A stretch of 64,000 nucleotides of DNA from Talinum fruticosum (lineage: Eukaryota > Streptophyta > Magnoliopsida > Caryophyllales > Talinaceae). Within the stretch, counting starts at the first letter, position 1; each line of letters opens with the position of its first letter. The notes under the pieces are model-generated. The model was not told the origin of the DNA, did not search any database, and saw only the letters and a list, made by a program, of their open reading frames with translations. A program made the position numbers and the translations under genes. The stretch is taken from positions 310,001 to 374,000 of the forward strand of contig JAITYX010000118.1 of the NCBI GenBank assembly GCA_021018815.1, in the 5' to 3' direction. Shown in pieces: positions 1-11,964 of this stretch.

Positions 1-424
1 AGTGTGTGCATCGAAATATGTCGCACCGGTGTAAACCGCGAAGTAGAACATAATGTAGATCGAGGAGAAGACGTGCCGGACTCCTTGTTGAGGCGTTCTA
101 ACCTTTTGGAGCTTGGATTCTGACGATGCTCAATTGCGATAGACTTCCCTATTCTGCAGCCCCAAAAGATGAGGCTTAGGACCATGTGAAAGAAAGCCAC
201 TTTTGGGAGGAAGGGACTTAAGCGCAAGATCCGAGGAGATACAATATGCATTTATTTGGATGCATATAAAGAATGCAACATAAAATGAAGTGCATGCGAT
301 GCATTATGACTTAGTTAAGGACGGTTTTATGATTCAACTAATGCATAATGCATGAATGATTGATCCTTAATGGAGGATGCTCGTTATTTTGGCTAGATGA
401 AATATGATAAATTCATTTCCTTAT

Positions 425-715
425 ATTTAGAATGAAAATGCAAAATGGACTCACCTAATCTAAGATGAATTTATCATGGCTAAATAAAAATGAAAAAATG
501 GGCTCATCTAATCCGAGATGAATTTATTTTGGCTAAAAAAATGCAAAAACTGGACTCACCTTATCCGAGATGAATTTATTTTAGCTAAATGAAAATGCAA
601 AAATGGACTCACCTAATCCGAGATGAATTTTGGTTAAATGAAAAAAATGGACTCACCTAATCTGAGATGAATTTATTTTGGCTAAATCAAAAAAATGGAA
701 ATGCAAAATGAGAAT
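425..715 (-). repeat. Tandem repeats of about 44-54 bp in Tat interior
   Basis: About five diverged units carry the phrase ATGGACTCACCTAATC followed by GAGATGAATTTATTTTGGC, at intervals of about 54, 52, 52 and 44 bp. Their reverse complement matches the repeats at 20640-20960 in the same relative place (downstream of the 5' LTR) of the other Tat element, which shows the repeats belong to the element family and are not a host satellite. Confidence 0.8.
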
Positions 716-2314
716 GTAAAAAGCAGGTCGAAAGACGAACCGATCGACCAAAAGATAGAAAGAACCTTGGTAAGACCCTTTTTGATCGACTGGTACCGAC
801 TACCTAGACCGCTTAAAGAAGGTTTTAGTATGACTCGGAAATGCAAGTAATGGATTGACCTAAAAGAGAAAAGGTAATTTGACTTTCGGCTAAATGCACA
901 TAATGGACCGACTCTAGGAAATTTTTATGGTATTTTATTTGCACCTATGCAAGGGCTAATAAGCACTCTTCACCTATCCCTAAAGGCTCACAAGTAGAGG
1001 ATTAAATCTAAAATAAACACATTCATTCAAGCATACAAATGAAGGCAAAAGGGGACCACCTAATAGTTAAAAGATCTCGCGGTCAAAAGAGATTGATTTT
1101 AGAAAGCGCAGATGAATCTCTTATTAAGATTTTTGAATTTTATTGAAGTGATTTAAAATGAATTAAGTAAAGTTTGAACGGTGGTTATATTAGTTATTTT
1201 ATTTTGGCAATTATTTTTAGAAGTCCCAGGATATTATTTCTTAGCCGAAAGTAAAAAAGTTAGGGTTTCTATTTCTACTCGTGAGGCTCTAGGGCCAAAC
1301 CGGTGTGAAAATACCGGCTTGGACCCGAGCCCCGCCTACTTATTGCTCGGTGCAGGCCGTGGCCTGCACTTAGGGGTGGCCGGCACCGGCCAGGGACCAA
1401 GATCGAGATAATTAGCCTCAGCCTCCGGCCTGGCTTTGTAGATCCATAACCCTTTTTTTCTATTGTTCGATCAAAAATAGCCGAGAGACAGACCTAGAAG
1501 AAATAAATTAAAAGGGAGTTGCCGACCGCTTTTAGGGAAAAAAACTAACAAAAACAAAATAAAATTTTTTGCCAATCTTAGTATTGAAGAAACTAAGACT
1601 AAAAAGACTAAAAATGACTCCATCGATCTTTGAACAGAGAATCGAATTCAGGGGCAAGAGTATGAAATGAAAGGATAAGCCCTTCCGTTCCGCCCGTCCG
1701 AAGACAGACCATTACTAGTTCGAATATTGAATTTACATAATGTCTAAACACAAGCACACAACATATGAAATTAAAAGCAACCAAACGTAATTATAAAAGT
1801 GGTAAAGAAAGAAACGAAAAGCGATAAAGAAAGTGAAAGCGGAAAGAAAAGAAAAATGGAAAACTAAAAGATTACTTCAAGCGGAAAGGAATTTAAATGC
1901 GATACAATGTTTCTCCACAATATGAAAAGCAATAAACAATATAAATAAGCAAAGTGTGATTTGAAGAACGATTTTTTGTGCCCTCGGGTTGTCCCACTAA
2001 CTCGATTTGGATAACGAATTTGGATCTAGTGATGCAACGGTGGTAAATTGATGGGGTTTTTATGAGTTTTTGAAGGTAAGTTTGTAAAGAGTAGGAAAGA
2101 TCAAGTGAATGAATACCAAAAGATCATAATAATTGAATATTCATTAGCTCTTAGTAAGTGAATGAATACTAAAAGATCGGAATAACTCGAATATTCATTA
2201 GCTCTCAGTAAGGATTCGATAGTGTAGTGTTTAGGAAGAAAGGTCGTTTGAGGTTAATGTTCAAGCACTCGTGGCGCTAAGGAGAAAGCATGCTGGAATG
2301 AGAGCCCCGACTCT

Positions 2315-2323
2315 CTATTTATA
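2315..2323 (-). promoter_or_regulatory. TATA box of Tat 5' LTR
   Basis: TATAAATAG read on the minus strand, inside the LTR about 770 bp from its start. The homologous LTRs at 18173 and 23628 carry the same box in the same context (CTCTATAAATAGAGG), so this is the likely LTR promoter. Confidence 0.65.
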
Positions 2324-4619
2324 GGGAGAGGCTAGGTCAAGGAAAGACCTAAGGTTGATACTGGCCACCAATCCAAAGCTACCTACAAAACCGGGCCAAG
2401 ATAATGTGAAGATTGAATCAAATAGAACGGGATAAAACTCGGTAGGGGGCGCTGGCCATGGGGGTTCTCTAGGGTTTCTTGTCCTTCCGTGCTACCCGTG
2501 GAGTCTCGCAGGCCAAAACATAGCATTTTGAGGCAAAATAATGGGTAGGGAGTGCCAGCCATGGTATGTTTTTCTAGGGTTTCGTGCCCTTCCCATGATA
2601 CAACGAAGTCTTGGCCAAAACACAACTTTTTGAGTAAAAAATATGGTAGCGGGCACCGACCATCAAGCACTTTGCTAGGGATGTGTACTCTTAGTCTTGG
2701 GTGGACTGTCGTGGAGCTTAAACGCAACACTTTAATGCTCGTGATCATGAAATACAATTTTTAACGTTGTCTTGAGGTCTTCGACTCCATGTTTGATTGG
2801 ACAAAAATGAAATGCGGAATTCTAAGCCTAGAGTTCCCCAAGTATATGGCACTAGACTTCGTTGTCTCTGGAGGCTTGGCTCGGGCTTGGACCGTTCGAA
2901 AGAAAAAGGGATTTTTGATCGATCCAAGGCAAATGCTATTTATGTGGTGCGCGGGGCGGGGGGTTCTTTGTGGTTTACTCGGTTTCCATTGCATCAATCA
3001 AATTCAGTCCGTGATCTAAATTCTCAATTAGGACTTAGGATTTCATCATTGAGCCAACAAATAAATAAAATGGAAAAAGGCATGACACTTTTTAGGTGTT
3101 TACACCATTATAGATCCTTTGTAGATCACTCGTCGAGAGGGATGAGTTGTGGTTCAATTCTCAAGTGGAGTCTCGATTGACTTCCCAAGTGGCCCAGGTG
3201 GAAGAGAGAGTGATGACCTTGTTCATGGCGTACTTTACCAAGATGGGCATCCCGACACCCAACTTAGAAGCGTTACGTGATGTAGAGGGTGAATTCTGAC
3301 CCTAGACATCGGCGAGCTTGAAAGCATGTTCACCCTATGACCAATTCGAAGATATGGTCTAGGTAATTAAGATTTTGATATCTAATGAGAATGCATATTT
3401 TTATTTTAACTAATTATTGGTGTATACTTGTTGAATGAATGGTGTATATACTTTCGTTGTTGTGGAACTCGGCGTGTGGCCGTTGAGTAATTAGTTATTG
3501 TTTACTTTTTTTGTTTTAGATGAGGATCGTTATCTCGGGAAAATATCTACTTTTAAGAGGAAACTCCATTCGTTTTTTTCTAGGATTCTTGATAGTTTAA
3601 GTTGTCTCTCAAAGGTAATTTTTATGCTAATTCTAATGTAACCGGTGCAATGCGTGATAGCTTCTCATCACCCTCCTCTACACCACACTCGTGGCAACAG
3701 GTGTTGTTTACCCCGTGAAGCCAAGTGTCTCCGTTCATGGGGCACTACTCTTAAAGGATTAGGTGAAGGTGAGGGTGATAGAAGCTACGCAGGGGAAAGA
3801 CACTTGTGAGTTGCCGATCCAATCATCGAACCTCCACACCGTTGACGAAGCGGTTAACAATTTTGTTGCTTAATCCAAGAGTTTGGTCATCCTTTCTACA
3901 TCGAAGGTATTTTGTTTGGAAAATATTAGATCAGTTGTTAATATCACGAATATATATTTCTAATTCGTGTATTATCGTCCTCCTTTAACTAGGATGTCAT
4001 GGCCAGAAGATAAAGTGGAAATAAGGCACTCCTAACTCCTCAATTGGCACCACCAAGCACTCAGCGGTGTCCGATGAGTACTCCCTCTCCAACCTATTGA
4101 CAAGTTACCTCGGAGTAGAGTTCTCATCCGGAAAGTTTTGTGAAGACTTTGCCGGAAAACATAGTACTCCAAACCACAAAGCAAAGTCACGTGTTTGGGT
4201 TAGACGGGGACGATGAGATTAGCTTACCGGTTTTTTAGACAACATACTTCAATTTCTACAAATGCAAGAGATTAACGCAAATAATGTTGTGTTTGGGTTG
4301 ATATAAGTTACTATATATCTAAGTTCATTTAACCGTTAATTTTCATTTCTAACTATATATGTACTATTAATATGCAATAGGTGGTTCCATGAGATGGCTC
4401 ATTCCACAGAATTGAGTCCGTTAAGTTTATCAGTCCTAAGGCCATTCATGCATATGGATAGTCAATTGAGGACTCGATCCAAATTTATCTCGAACCTCAT
4501 GACCACGATGTGAAAAACATATTACTTGACACCGTTCAATGAGGGGAAAGTGTACAAACAACTTAAATGGAGTTCTAATGTTTAATAATTACATTTTTAC
4601 ATATATTATTTATGTCGGT

Positions 4620-5215
4620 GTAGGGCGCACTGGACGCTTGTTGCCATATATCCGAGGAGTAATGTCGCGCATCGGCTTGATCCTCTAGGTCATACCGTGA
4701 GGAAAGATATTAGAAAAGTACTCGACTTGTGAGTTCGATACTTACTCATTTTCATTGCTTTTGTTAAGTATTCTTTTCAATTTTACTTTCATCCGATTGA
4801 ATTTGAACAATACATGATATTTATTTGAATTTTACTTTTATTGCCTTTACGATATATTTGAACAATACATGATATTTATTGGAATTTTACTTTCATCCGA
4901 TTGAAAAAGAGTACTTTCAGAGTGTATGACTATTTGGGATGCTCGAGAGGCTTACATAAAGAAAAACTCCTAACTATTGTGGATGTAAAGGCGAGGTTCT
5001 CTTACTTAGTGTTAAATTAGTTTTCATTTCCGGTGAAGTTACTTGCTATATAATAACTACTAATTAATTCTCCATGTACTGGGAATCTATTTTGATTATT
5101 GTAGTGCCATAAACAATCAAGGAACATGGAGTGTGGCTTTTACATTCTCCAATACATGAAAGAGATTATGACCCAACTGGATTTGAATGATCTCGGATCG
5201 AATCTAGCAAAGGTA
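4620..5215 (+). pseudogene. Ulp1/C48-type cysteine protease domain of CACTA element (decayed)
   Basis: A fragment starting at 4625 reads AHWTLVAIYPRS and continues to RLDPLGH, the His and Asp part of the Ulp1 (SUMO-protease-like, peptidase C48) fold. After AT-rich, probably intronic sequence, a second fragment at about 5104-5215 reads MECGFYILQYMKE, preceded by a Gln; its Cys codon is 5132-5134. Thus His, Asp, Gln and Cys of the family's active site can all be seen in order, although no continuous frame joins them. Plant CACTA and some Mutator-like elements carry such domains; their role in transposition is not settled. Near stop codons and short spacing argue that this copy is dead. Confidence 0.65.
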
Positions 5216-6164
5216 CTTGCAATTGCACTTGTTACATTTGTTTATGAAAATTTAATTTATCTTGTCATGTTCTTTTTAGCTTAATTAGTACTTGCACTTG
5301 ACAGAAATATATGTAAAATTACTTTTACAACATTGGTTACTGCTTTTTAGTTAGTAGAACATATGCCTATGCATAGGTGATAGGTTCGACTAGTATTTTC
5401 CTGGAAAGAAGCCCACCACTACCCCTTATACACAAGTCTGTAACACCCCTAGACCCACCCTAGGAGTATTACATGCCGGGGTTCCCCGAGAGGAACCCCT
5501 AAGGCTGCTTAAGATCTCAACTTGGGGTTAATAACCCTTTCTTGGATTGGCGGAAGCGTAATTCTAGGTTTTCGAAGGTTTTTCCGGAAATTTCGGCAGA
5601 GTTTCCTCCGTAAACTGGCTAAACCCATAGGCTTAAAGCCCTAACCATGCACGAAACACAATCTTAAACTTAACGAGCCACATGCTCGGAGAAACACAAC
5701 ACAACTCAACGAGCCACACACTCGGAGTATTCACATAGGGATTTTACATTCATAACCAAAACTTAAGCTCACATACAATAGTCTTTACAACATCTTTATA
5801 AACAAAAGACAAAAAAACATGCAAGTGAGTCCGGCATCTCCTATTCGTCCGCTATTTCCAAAAGCCAAAGGCAACTCCCGCCGGTCTTAACTTCGCACCT
5901 GAAATGTTGGTGATGTCATGAGCTCACTAGCCCAGTGAATAACCCAAACCCAACCCCGAGTTTCACTTTGCACATTAATTCATTAACAAACACACGTAAG
6001 TTCTCAATTCATTCATAACATGCGATTCGGATCAAATAAGCTTAAGACATGCGAGATTCTAAACTTACCAACTTGCCGAGAAACATAATGACATCAATTG
6101 CTCATGAATTCAATCAAACATGCTTCATTCGTCTTTCTACGCAAGTAAGTCATAGAATCGTTCA

Positions 6165-6250
6165 TCATGTACGTAATTCATTCATCAAGTAAGTTATTCA
6201 TCACGTAAGTCATTCATCGATAAATCATTCATCACGTAAATCATATCTTA
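6165..6250. repeat. Short tandem repeats (CATTCATCACGTAAGT-like)
   Basis: Four to five imperfect copies of a 16-18 bp unit such as CATTCATCACGTAAGT lie in a row inside the solo LTR. They look like replication-slippage repeats. Confidence 0.6.
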
Positions 6251-6439
6251 GTTCTTATCGCATTCATTTCTTACGAAAATAGGATTCTTTCTTCTTCTCG
6301 AGTTCAATCGTGCATTTCATAAATCATTGGTTCTTTCTTTCTTGTTCGTTATGCACGATCATTCGATTCTTCATATCATAATTCTTTTAAGTCTTCTTAG
6401 TTTCGAATGGAAAGAAGATTTATGCACTCGCTTTAAAGA

Positions 6440-6610
6440 CCCAGTTCTTGGAGCCAAAACAATTTGTGGGCTCGGTTCATGGAGGCATACAATTCATGGC
6501 CTCGAGGCAAAATAATTCGTGGCCTCGAGGCAGCCTCCCATCCCCGAAGGACGCATACTCGTCAATAATTCTTGGAAGCAATTCAATTCGTGGCTTCGGG
6601 TTGACGAGAC
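6440..6610. repeat. Degenerate direct repeats in solo LTR
   Basis: Successive copies of a phrase like AATTCRTGGCCTCGAGGC (for example near 6489, 6517 and 6586) recur within about 170 bp of the solo LTR. They also create a spurious ORF that should not be read as a gene. Confidence 0.5.
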
Positions 6611-8469
6611 ACTTCTATGGCCATAGCTTCAGAGGGTTCTTTAATTCGTGGGGTCTTAGATCAATAACACAATTCTTTCTCCCTTCTTTAGTTCTTTATG
6701 TTTCTTATCTTCTTATTACTTATACATAAGAAATACTTAATTCATATAATTCATGCTTAGCACGTTCATGCGTAACTTCTTCAAAACAAGCAATTCACAT
6801 AAGCAAGTTCTAACTCAAGTACAATCAATTCATTTCACATACGCATGCTTAGGTCATTATCATCGATGTAATTCGGAATAAACGCATAATCACCTAAACA
6901 TGTCAATTAGGATTCCTAATCAATGAACTCATCGTTTTCATGCTCGCGTAATATCGCGTATAAGTGGTTAATGGTTCTGCAACTTTCCTTAATCGATATA
7001 TATCTTTTAATCTAGCCATAAAGCTTCTTAAATCTCAGTTCTTAATTCAGTTACTCATTTAGTTCCGATTTTGCTCAAAACAGGACATTTTCACTTAAAA
7101 TTGCATATCTCCCGATCAACTCATCCAATGCATACCAAAGTTTACAGGAAATTCTCATAAATTATCAGGAAGCTGCAGTAAAAATTTTAGGAAATTCGGG
7201 CTACACATGAATTCACAGAAATTCGGACAACATGCTTAATTCATAGAAATCTGCACATGAATCATGAAATTAACTTTCCGATTTTTCCCCTAATTCTGCT
7301 CAAGCTAATCTCATCCAATTCTCAATAATCATGCTTAATAGTACTTAAACATCACAAATTCAAAACTAATTATCACATAATCACAACATGCTCTTTGATT
7401 CATGAGTTGCTAGTTTCGTGAATTTAAACCTCTAACTTCTTCAATTAACTTAGGGTTTCCAATTTCATACTTCGAATTCAAGTTCAATCCACCTAATTCA
7501 TTTTATTTTGGAGGATGAATTCAGATTACTCACCTTAGATTCTTAGAGGTTCTAAGAATTCAGTTTTGGAAGGTTTTCGGATTAGTTTCAATTTCTGCTT
7601 CCCTTTCTTCCTCTCGGTTCCCCACTCGCTTCTACCCTCGCTTAAACTCTCGCTGCCTCCCTCTACTCTATTGTTTTTGGGTTCTCAAACCCCTAGCCTC
7701 GGTTCCGTTCGGTCTCGCCGGCTCCCTCTTCGCGCCGCCGGCCGTGCGAGCACGCCGTGCTCCTCTGCCTCTCTATCCTCTGCGCCGGCTCTCGTCCTCC
7801 TCTCGCTTTCCTCGCTTCTGCGTTCTTTCGTTCCCCTTTCTTCTTTTGCTCTGCTCGGCCTCCCGAGCCCTCACTCTCCCTTCTCCCACCGGCGGCGGCG
7901 TCCTCGCTGCTCAGGCGGCCACGGCCGCCGGCTCTCGGGCCTTCTCCCTCTCTCGCTTTCCTCCGCTTCCTCTCGCTCTCCTCTCGCTCTACTTACGCTT
8001 CTTTTTGTTTTTCTCTGTTCCTCTTCCTCTCGTTCTTTTCTTTGTTCTCAGTCCTAATCCCAGCCTCACTCTCTCTCCTCTTCTCCTAATCACACCTAAT
8101 GGGCTGCTGTCCAAGTTTAATTGGACCCCATTCTCTTCCTTGCTTAGTAATCCGCCAACTCTCCCTTTCTCATTTCCTTTTCTTTTTTTTATTTTATTTT
8201 AATTGGGCCCAACTAGCTTCTCAAGGCCCAATTTAGCTAGCCCATGCTCGGTTTCGGTTCTCGGGCTTCTAGTTCCGACTCGGAAAAATTCTAATTCACT
8301 AGCAAGCAAACACCTGCAATTTCGGGGTCTCACACAAGTCAGTGCTGGATGAGTTTAGAGAGGGTAAGGTGGAATTTGTGTATGCACGTATAATTACACA
8401 TATATACGTATATATTTACAAATGATTGTTTCTTCATTATTTGATTGGTAATTTTTGTGAATTTTTAGT

Positions 8470-8472
<3 letters not shown>

Positions 8473-8542
<70 letters not shown>
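8473..8542. repeat. (TA)n microsatellite
   Basis: An uninterrupted TA run of about 35 repeats. It occupies the same position as the (TA)n at 10107-10171 in the duplicated segment, so the tract predates the duplication. Confidence 0.95.
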
Positions 8543-8547
<5 letters not shown>

Positions 8548-8638
8548 TGTGAAATAAGAGTTAGTTATGAAACAAGTATGACTATTAGTTGTATATATTC
8601 TAGTTGTATAATTGTACGAGGAGTACGAGAAACAAAAA

Positions 8639-8959
8639 AATTACAAGAAAACAATTTTAGACCTATTACTACGATTCTTACCGAACCGTAGTAATAAGTC
8701 CGAAAATAACCTGTTACTATGGTTCTTACCCTATCCTTAAAATTTTGGTCAAAAAGGGTGTTTGGGCCCGCACCTATTACTATGGTTCCGGAGAAAGAAC
8801 CGTAGTAATAGATGTACCTATTACTACAGCTTCTTTTTACTACGGTTCAACCATAGTAAAACATGTTCATCTACTACTATGCTTACATACACGACACCTT
8901 GTAATCGTAGTAAAAGATCTTTTTGAACTCGTAGTAAAAAATGGTTACTCGTAGTAGTG
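8639..8959. mobile_element. Small CACTA-type MITE with subterminal TACTACGGTT repeats
   Basis: The left end reads AATTACAAGAAAACAATTTT, close to the canonical CACTACAAGAAAA terminus with its first bases changed; the right end reads CACTACTACGAG on the minus strand. Between them about a dozen copies of TACTAYGGTTC occur in both orientations, the typical subterminal arrangement bound by CACTA transposases. There is no coding capacity. The ends match only partly and no clean 3-bp target duplication is seen, so the borders are provisional. Confidence 0.55.
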
Positions 8960-9830
8960 AATATTGTCAAATATATTTGGATCGCTTCTATCATTGTAGT
9001 ATTTTTTTATTATTAATGTCAAAATAAGTAGTTGTTATATGTTTAATTTTTTAATTCGTAACTTTTTAAAAATTATTATATTGCTCTGTGCATAGCATGC
9101 ATCCAATTCTTTTCACATAAATAATTTTATCAATGTACTTGGATGAGTTCTATCATTGAAATTACTATTTCAAGTAAAACCTAAAATACTTCGAAGATCT
9201 TATTTTTGAAGCACGAGTTCAATTTGTGGAAATAGTGTGTACTTTTGATAAGTTGCTATTTCACCTTTTACGTTTCCTCGTTACGCTTTCAGTATCTTAA
9301 TTTAGATTACTTTAGTTTTACTTATTTGTGGTATAAACAGTAATAGAGTGATCGTTTGAGATAAAGAAGATGTAGGAACAAGAAAATGACATATTTGTTG
9401 TGGCAAAAAGGAAAATGGGTTTCGAAGCTACTAAAGAACGGGTCGAAGGATTGTGGCCTTCAGTTATACATGCTTAATTCTACCAAGCTTGGTTGTTTTA
9501 ATAGTTTGGGTTTGGTATTTAGGCATCTCTTGATTAGGCCTTAATTGAGTAATAATGTTTATTTAAAATTGGGTAGGGAGAGTTTGAGATGGTGTCTAAA
9601 TTGTTTGATGATGAATCCTTGCCTTAATTTTATCTACATTTTGTTCTCAAATATAAGGTCAAAAAATAGAGATTAGATAATCAAATTGTCATATAATGTT
9701 TAAAATAAATTGAACGCATTTTAATAGCTTATCTTAATTATATGGGATATTTTGTACCTACAAAAATTATCATTATGTATGTGATGTTATTATGGATGTA
9801 AAATATAATAATTGCCTTAATATTATTTTT
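8960..9830. other. AT-rich stretch without recognisable gene
   Basis: No coding or structural signal was found. It lies between the CACTA MITE and the duplicated segment and is probably eroded transposon sequence. Confidence 0.4.
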
Positions 9831-10101
9831 ATGAAAATTTAATTTATTTTGTCATATTCTTTTTAGCTTAATTAGTACTTGCACTTGATAAAAATATATG
9901 TAAAATTACTTTTACAGCATTGGTCACAGTATTTTTCGTGAAAGAAGCCCGCCACTACCCCTTATACACAAGTCTGTGCTGGATGAGTTTAGAGAGGGTT
10001 AGTGTGCAGTTTGTGTATTCACGTATAATTACACTTACATAGGTATATATTTACAAATGATTGTTTCTTTATTATTTTATTAGTAATTTTGTGATTTTTC
10101 A

Positions 10102-10171
<70 letters not shown>
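9831..10171 (+). repeat. Duplicate of the segment 5243-5438 + 8335-8545
   Basis: From ATGAAAATTTAATTT onward this segment tracks 5243-5438 and then, without a break, 8335-8545: the lysine-rich AT stretch, CCACTACCCCTTATACACAAGTC, TGCTGGATGAGTTTAGAGAGGG, ACAAATGATTGTTTCTT and the final (TA)n. It lacks the solo LTR and about 55 bp present near 5345-5400. It is therefore a paralogous, uninterrupted copy of the LTR target site. Confidence 0.85.
10107..10171. repeat. (TA)n microsatellite at pararetrovirus junction
   Basis: About 32 TA repeats end directly against the viral relic at 10172. The paralogous tract at 8473-8542 is followed by a different, non-viral sequence. Confidence 0.95.
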
Positions 10172-10174
<3 letters not shown>

Positions 10175-10176
<2 letters not shown>

Positions 10177-10203
10177 AGGTGAAGCTATAACAGTTTCACC
10201 TTA
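10175..10203. other. 9-bp inverted repeat at the viral/TA junction
   Basis: TAAGGTGAA (10175-10183) is followed 11 nt later by its perfect complement TTCACCTTA (10195-10203), immediately beside the (TA)n tract. It could form a small hairpin or mark a junction. Its role is unknown. Confidence 0.5.
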
Positions 10204-11092
10204 CGAAACTATTTTCAAAGGTAAAGCAGGCGGGTCAACGGAAACTAAACTAGAACCACTCTCTAAATGCCAAGTTTTAGAGAGACTGGTTTGAACATTT
10301 ATACTTGGGATTTGTATAGACTTTGTGGACTCCATTTATAGAAATAAATATTGGAAACCAAGAAAAGAAAGGAATGTTGACGGATACTCTTTTCATATCC
10401 GATATCCATTCTTTCTTTATATCATCACGAAGGGATTTGTCGATGTGTTCAAACTATATCTTTTCAAATTTATTACTCGAGAGTAATAATCTTCTTTAAG
10501 GTATATCCAATCTATACTAAAATTGGGATTTGCAAGGACATTAATACCTCCTCCAATACATGAAGAATAGGGGAAGAGTCCTTATACAAGACATGTTCAG
10601 GAGTAGGTGTTGTGAACCTATATCTCTCGGGAATGGTTACTAGGCTCGGATCTAGGCGACGCAAAGTCGAAAAAGATCTCCTAGAATTGAAATAGGTAGA
10701 ACGAGAACTAAATTCTCGCATGGATTTGAATCTAATAGGAACCCTACCTTTTGGTTCTTCTATAATTTGGTCAATATCGTTTTCTTCTATTTGTGGAGGA
10801 GGTTGAGGGTTCTCAAGCTCCAGTTCGTCGAGGATGGAAATCGCATTCCGTCTAAGAGTTTTAGGAGTAAAAGCTGCGAGTTTATCATCTCGTGATTTCT
10901 AAAAGGATTGTTTCTCTTGAGTTTGATGAGAGAGGACATAAATATTTTGTATTAAGATCTATTGACATGAGTCTAAATAGAGTTTATACATGACAAGCAA
11001 AGTTTTTAAAATCATAAAATTTATCACCTTGAATATGCACATCAAGCTTCAAGGCTTCAATTGTCAAGGGACATGTAAGATCAACTCGAAAA

Positions 11093-11560
11093 TTAGGGTA
11101 ATAGTTGAAGAAAATTGGTATGAATCATAGCAAGAAGAGAACTTTTGTATTTCTTAAGTTGCTTATCACATAGTGCTATGTAAATGGGTGCATTAATCCT
11201 TTTGCAAACAAAGGGTTTAATTGCTACTTGAAGTATGCCAATATGCATGAATCTATAGTTAGCCTTTAAATGACTTTCAATGGAGTTTTGGCTAATTAAA
11301 GAAACACTTTGTAAACCATTTTGAAGACTTATGATTTTTTCATGAGTCTTAATAGAATATGTAGTTGAGAAATCAAATGTTCCTATTTTGTAAATAGTCT
11401 CGGGTTTAACTTTAGGTATGAACCAATTGTCATAATCATTTGGAGAAGGGGTCTTTATCAAAGGCTCCGTCCTAATTTCATTACTATTAATAATATTTGT
11501 ACTATTATTATCTAAACCAAAGACAACGAGTCTTGTAATCCTAGATGCCATTGTTAACAA
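11093..11560 (-). pseudogene. Movement-protein-like ORF of endogenous caulimovirid (truncated)
   Basis: A 155-codon frame resembles the N-terminal to central part of the 30K-superfamily movement protein found at the start of caulimovirid genomes. The match rests on the central conserved block at about residues 95-120, which has an aromatic-His-Ile-Gly core followed by a Gln-Val-Ala-x-Lys motif. It starts about 190 nt downstream of the tRNA-Met primer site, as expected for the first viral ORF. The frame stops at 11093, but similarity to the family continues in the following 100 nt or so, so the ORF is interrupted and not a natural end. Below about 10960 the reading frame is lost. In a virus this protein moves infection between cells; this copy cannot be functional. 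Confidence 0.65.
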
Positions 11561-11752
11561 ATCATATGAACTTAATGTAAATGTAGTTTATAGACAGAGC
11601 GAGATTGACGGGACCACCTACACGGCTGACCAATGGCTTTATGGTTGACCAATGCCTACCACCGCCAACGTCTAGTTAGACAGCTCTATATACCGCAAAA
11701 CAATAAGATCGGACGATTGAAACAATAATATCTAGAACTAAAATATGATGCA

Positions 11753-11769
11753 GCCTGGCTCTAATACCA
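11753..11769 (-). other. tRNA-Met primer-binding-like site of the viral relic
   Basis: The minus strand reads TGGTATTAGAGCCAGGC, one base from the usual plant tRNA-Met complementary site TGGTATCAGAGC. There is no LTR edge next to it, which favours a pararetrovirus over an LTR retrotransposon. Confidence 0.7.
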
Positions 11770-11938
11770 AGCAAATGATACATGATCGTCGAAACTTAAA
11801 ATTTGTATAAATAATTAAAATTAGTACAAATTGTAATCTGAAATGTTAATAAAATACTTACAAAATATAAAAAGACTTAGAAGAAGAAAATGTGTAAGCT
11901 TCCGAAAGATTAGAACAAAATATTACAAGATTTTTGTG

Positions 11939-11964
11939 AGAGAGAGAGAGAGAGAGTGTGTGTG
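11939..11964. repeat. (GA)n/(GT)n run
   Basis: Short GA repeats followed by GT repeats in the non-coding part of the viral relic. Confidence 0.85.

Larger units (their letters stand above)
1..3094 (-). mobile_element. Ty3 Tat/Ogre-type LTR retrotransposon, 5' LTR and start of interior, minus strand
   Basis: Read on the minus strand, the sequence starting at 3094 begins TGTAAACACCTAAAAAGTG, almost the same as the LTR start of the element at 18173. Going down in coordinate it keeps that LTR's order of landmarks: TATA box, the Ser/Phe-codon-like pyrimidine tract, the block around 1620-1740, then the block around 1100-1140. The LTR therefore runs from roughly 1000 to 3094; its inner edge is too eroded to place exactly and no clear primer site is visible. 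From about 1000 down to 1 lies interior leader sequence, including tandem repeats that match those of the second Tat element. The rest of the element lies beyond the window start. ORFs in here are short and not credible genes. Confidence 0.75.
5439..8334 (-). mobile_element. Solo LTR of a Tekay/Del-type Ty3 chromovirus (about 2.9 kb), minus strand
   Basis: On the plus strand the insert runs from TGTAACACCCC to GGGGTCTCACA. Read on the minus strand it therefore starts TGTGAGACCCC and ends GGGGTGTTACA, the usual look of Tekay/Del LTRs, and its length is close to the 2.84-kb LTR at 12722. CAAGTC occurs directly on both sides (5433-5438 and 8335-8340), extendable to ACACAAGTC, so the exact right edge is uncertain by a few bases. 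The related segment at 9950-9990 lacks the insert, giving an empty site. No second LTR, primer site or coding region is present, which fits a solo LTR. The pyrimidine- and GC-rich stretch 7560-8090 opens long reading frames that have no domain. Confidence 0.75.
3095..10171 (+). mobile_element. Decayed CACTA (En/Spm-like) transposon region, interrupted by later insertions
   Basis: Between 3130 and 5220 plus-strand peptide fragments resemble the C-terminal half of plant CACTA-associated proteins. First comes a segment (about 3180-3290) like the coiled stretch before the TNP1/Transposase_24 tail. At about 3760-3880 there is a segment with a VxEAVNNFVA pattern, and from 4620 to 5215 a Ulp1-like cysteine protease. 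Frames are broken by stops and shifts. The stretch is cut by a solo LTR at 5439-8334, contains a MITE at 8639-8959, and ends at a (TA)n tract next to pararetroviral DNA. The element termini were not found, so the outer limits are only the edges of neighbouring elements. Confidence 0.5.

Noticed and set aside
425..715. Regularly spaced repeats resembling a CRISPR array
   Set aside because: Units are diverged, directly adjacent and belong to a Tat retrotransposon leader, in a plant genome.
7566..8202. Three overlapping long frames (163, 152 and 110 codons) in a GC- and pyrimidine-rich stretch
   Set aside because: They are low-complexity Ser/Leu/Pro/Arg peptides without a domain, and lie inside the solo LTR.
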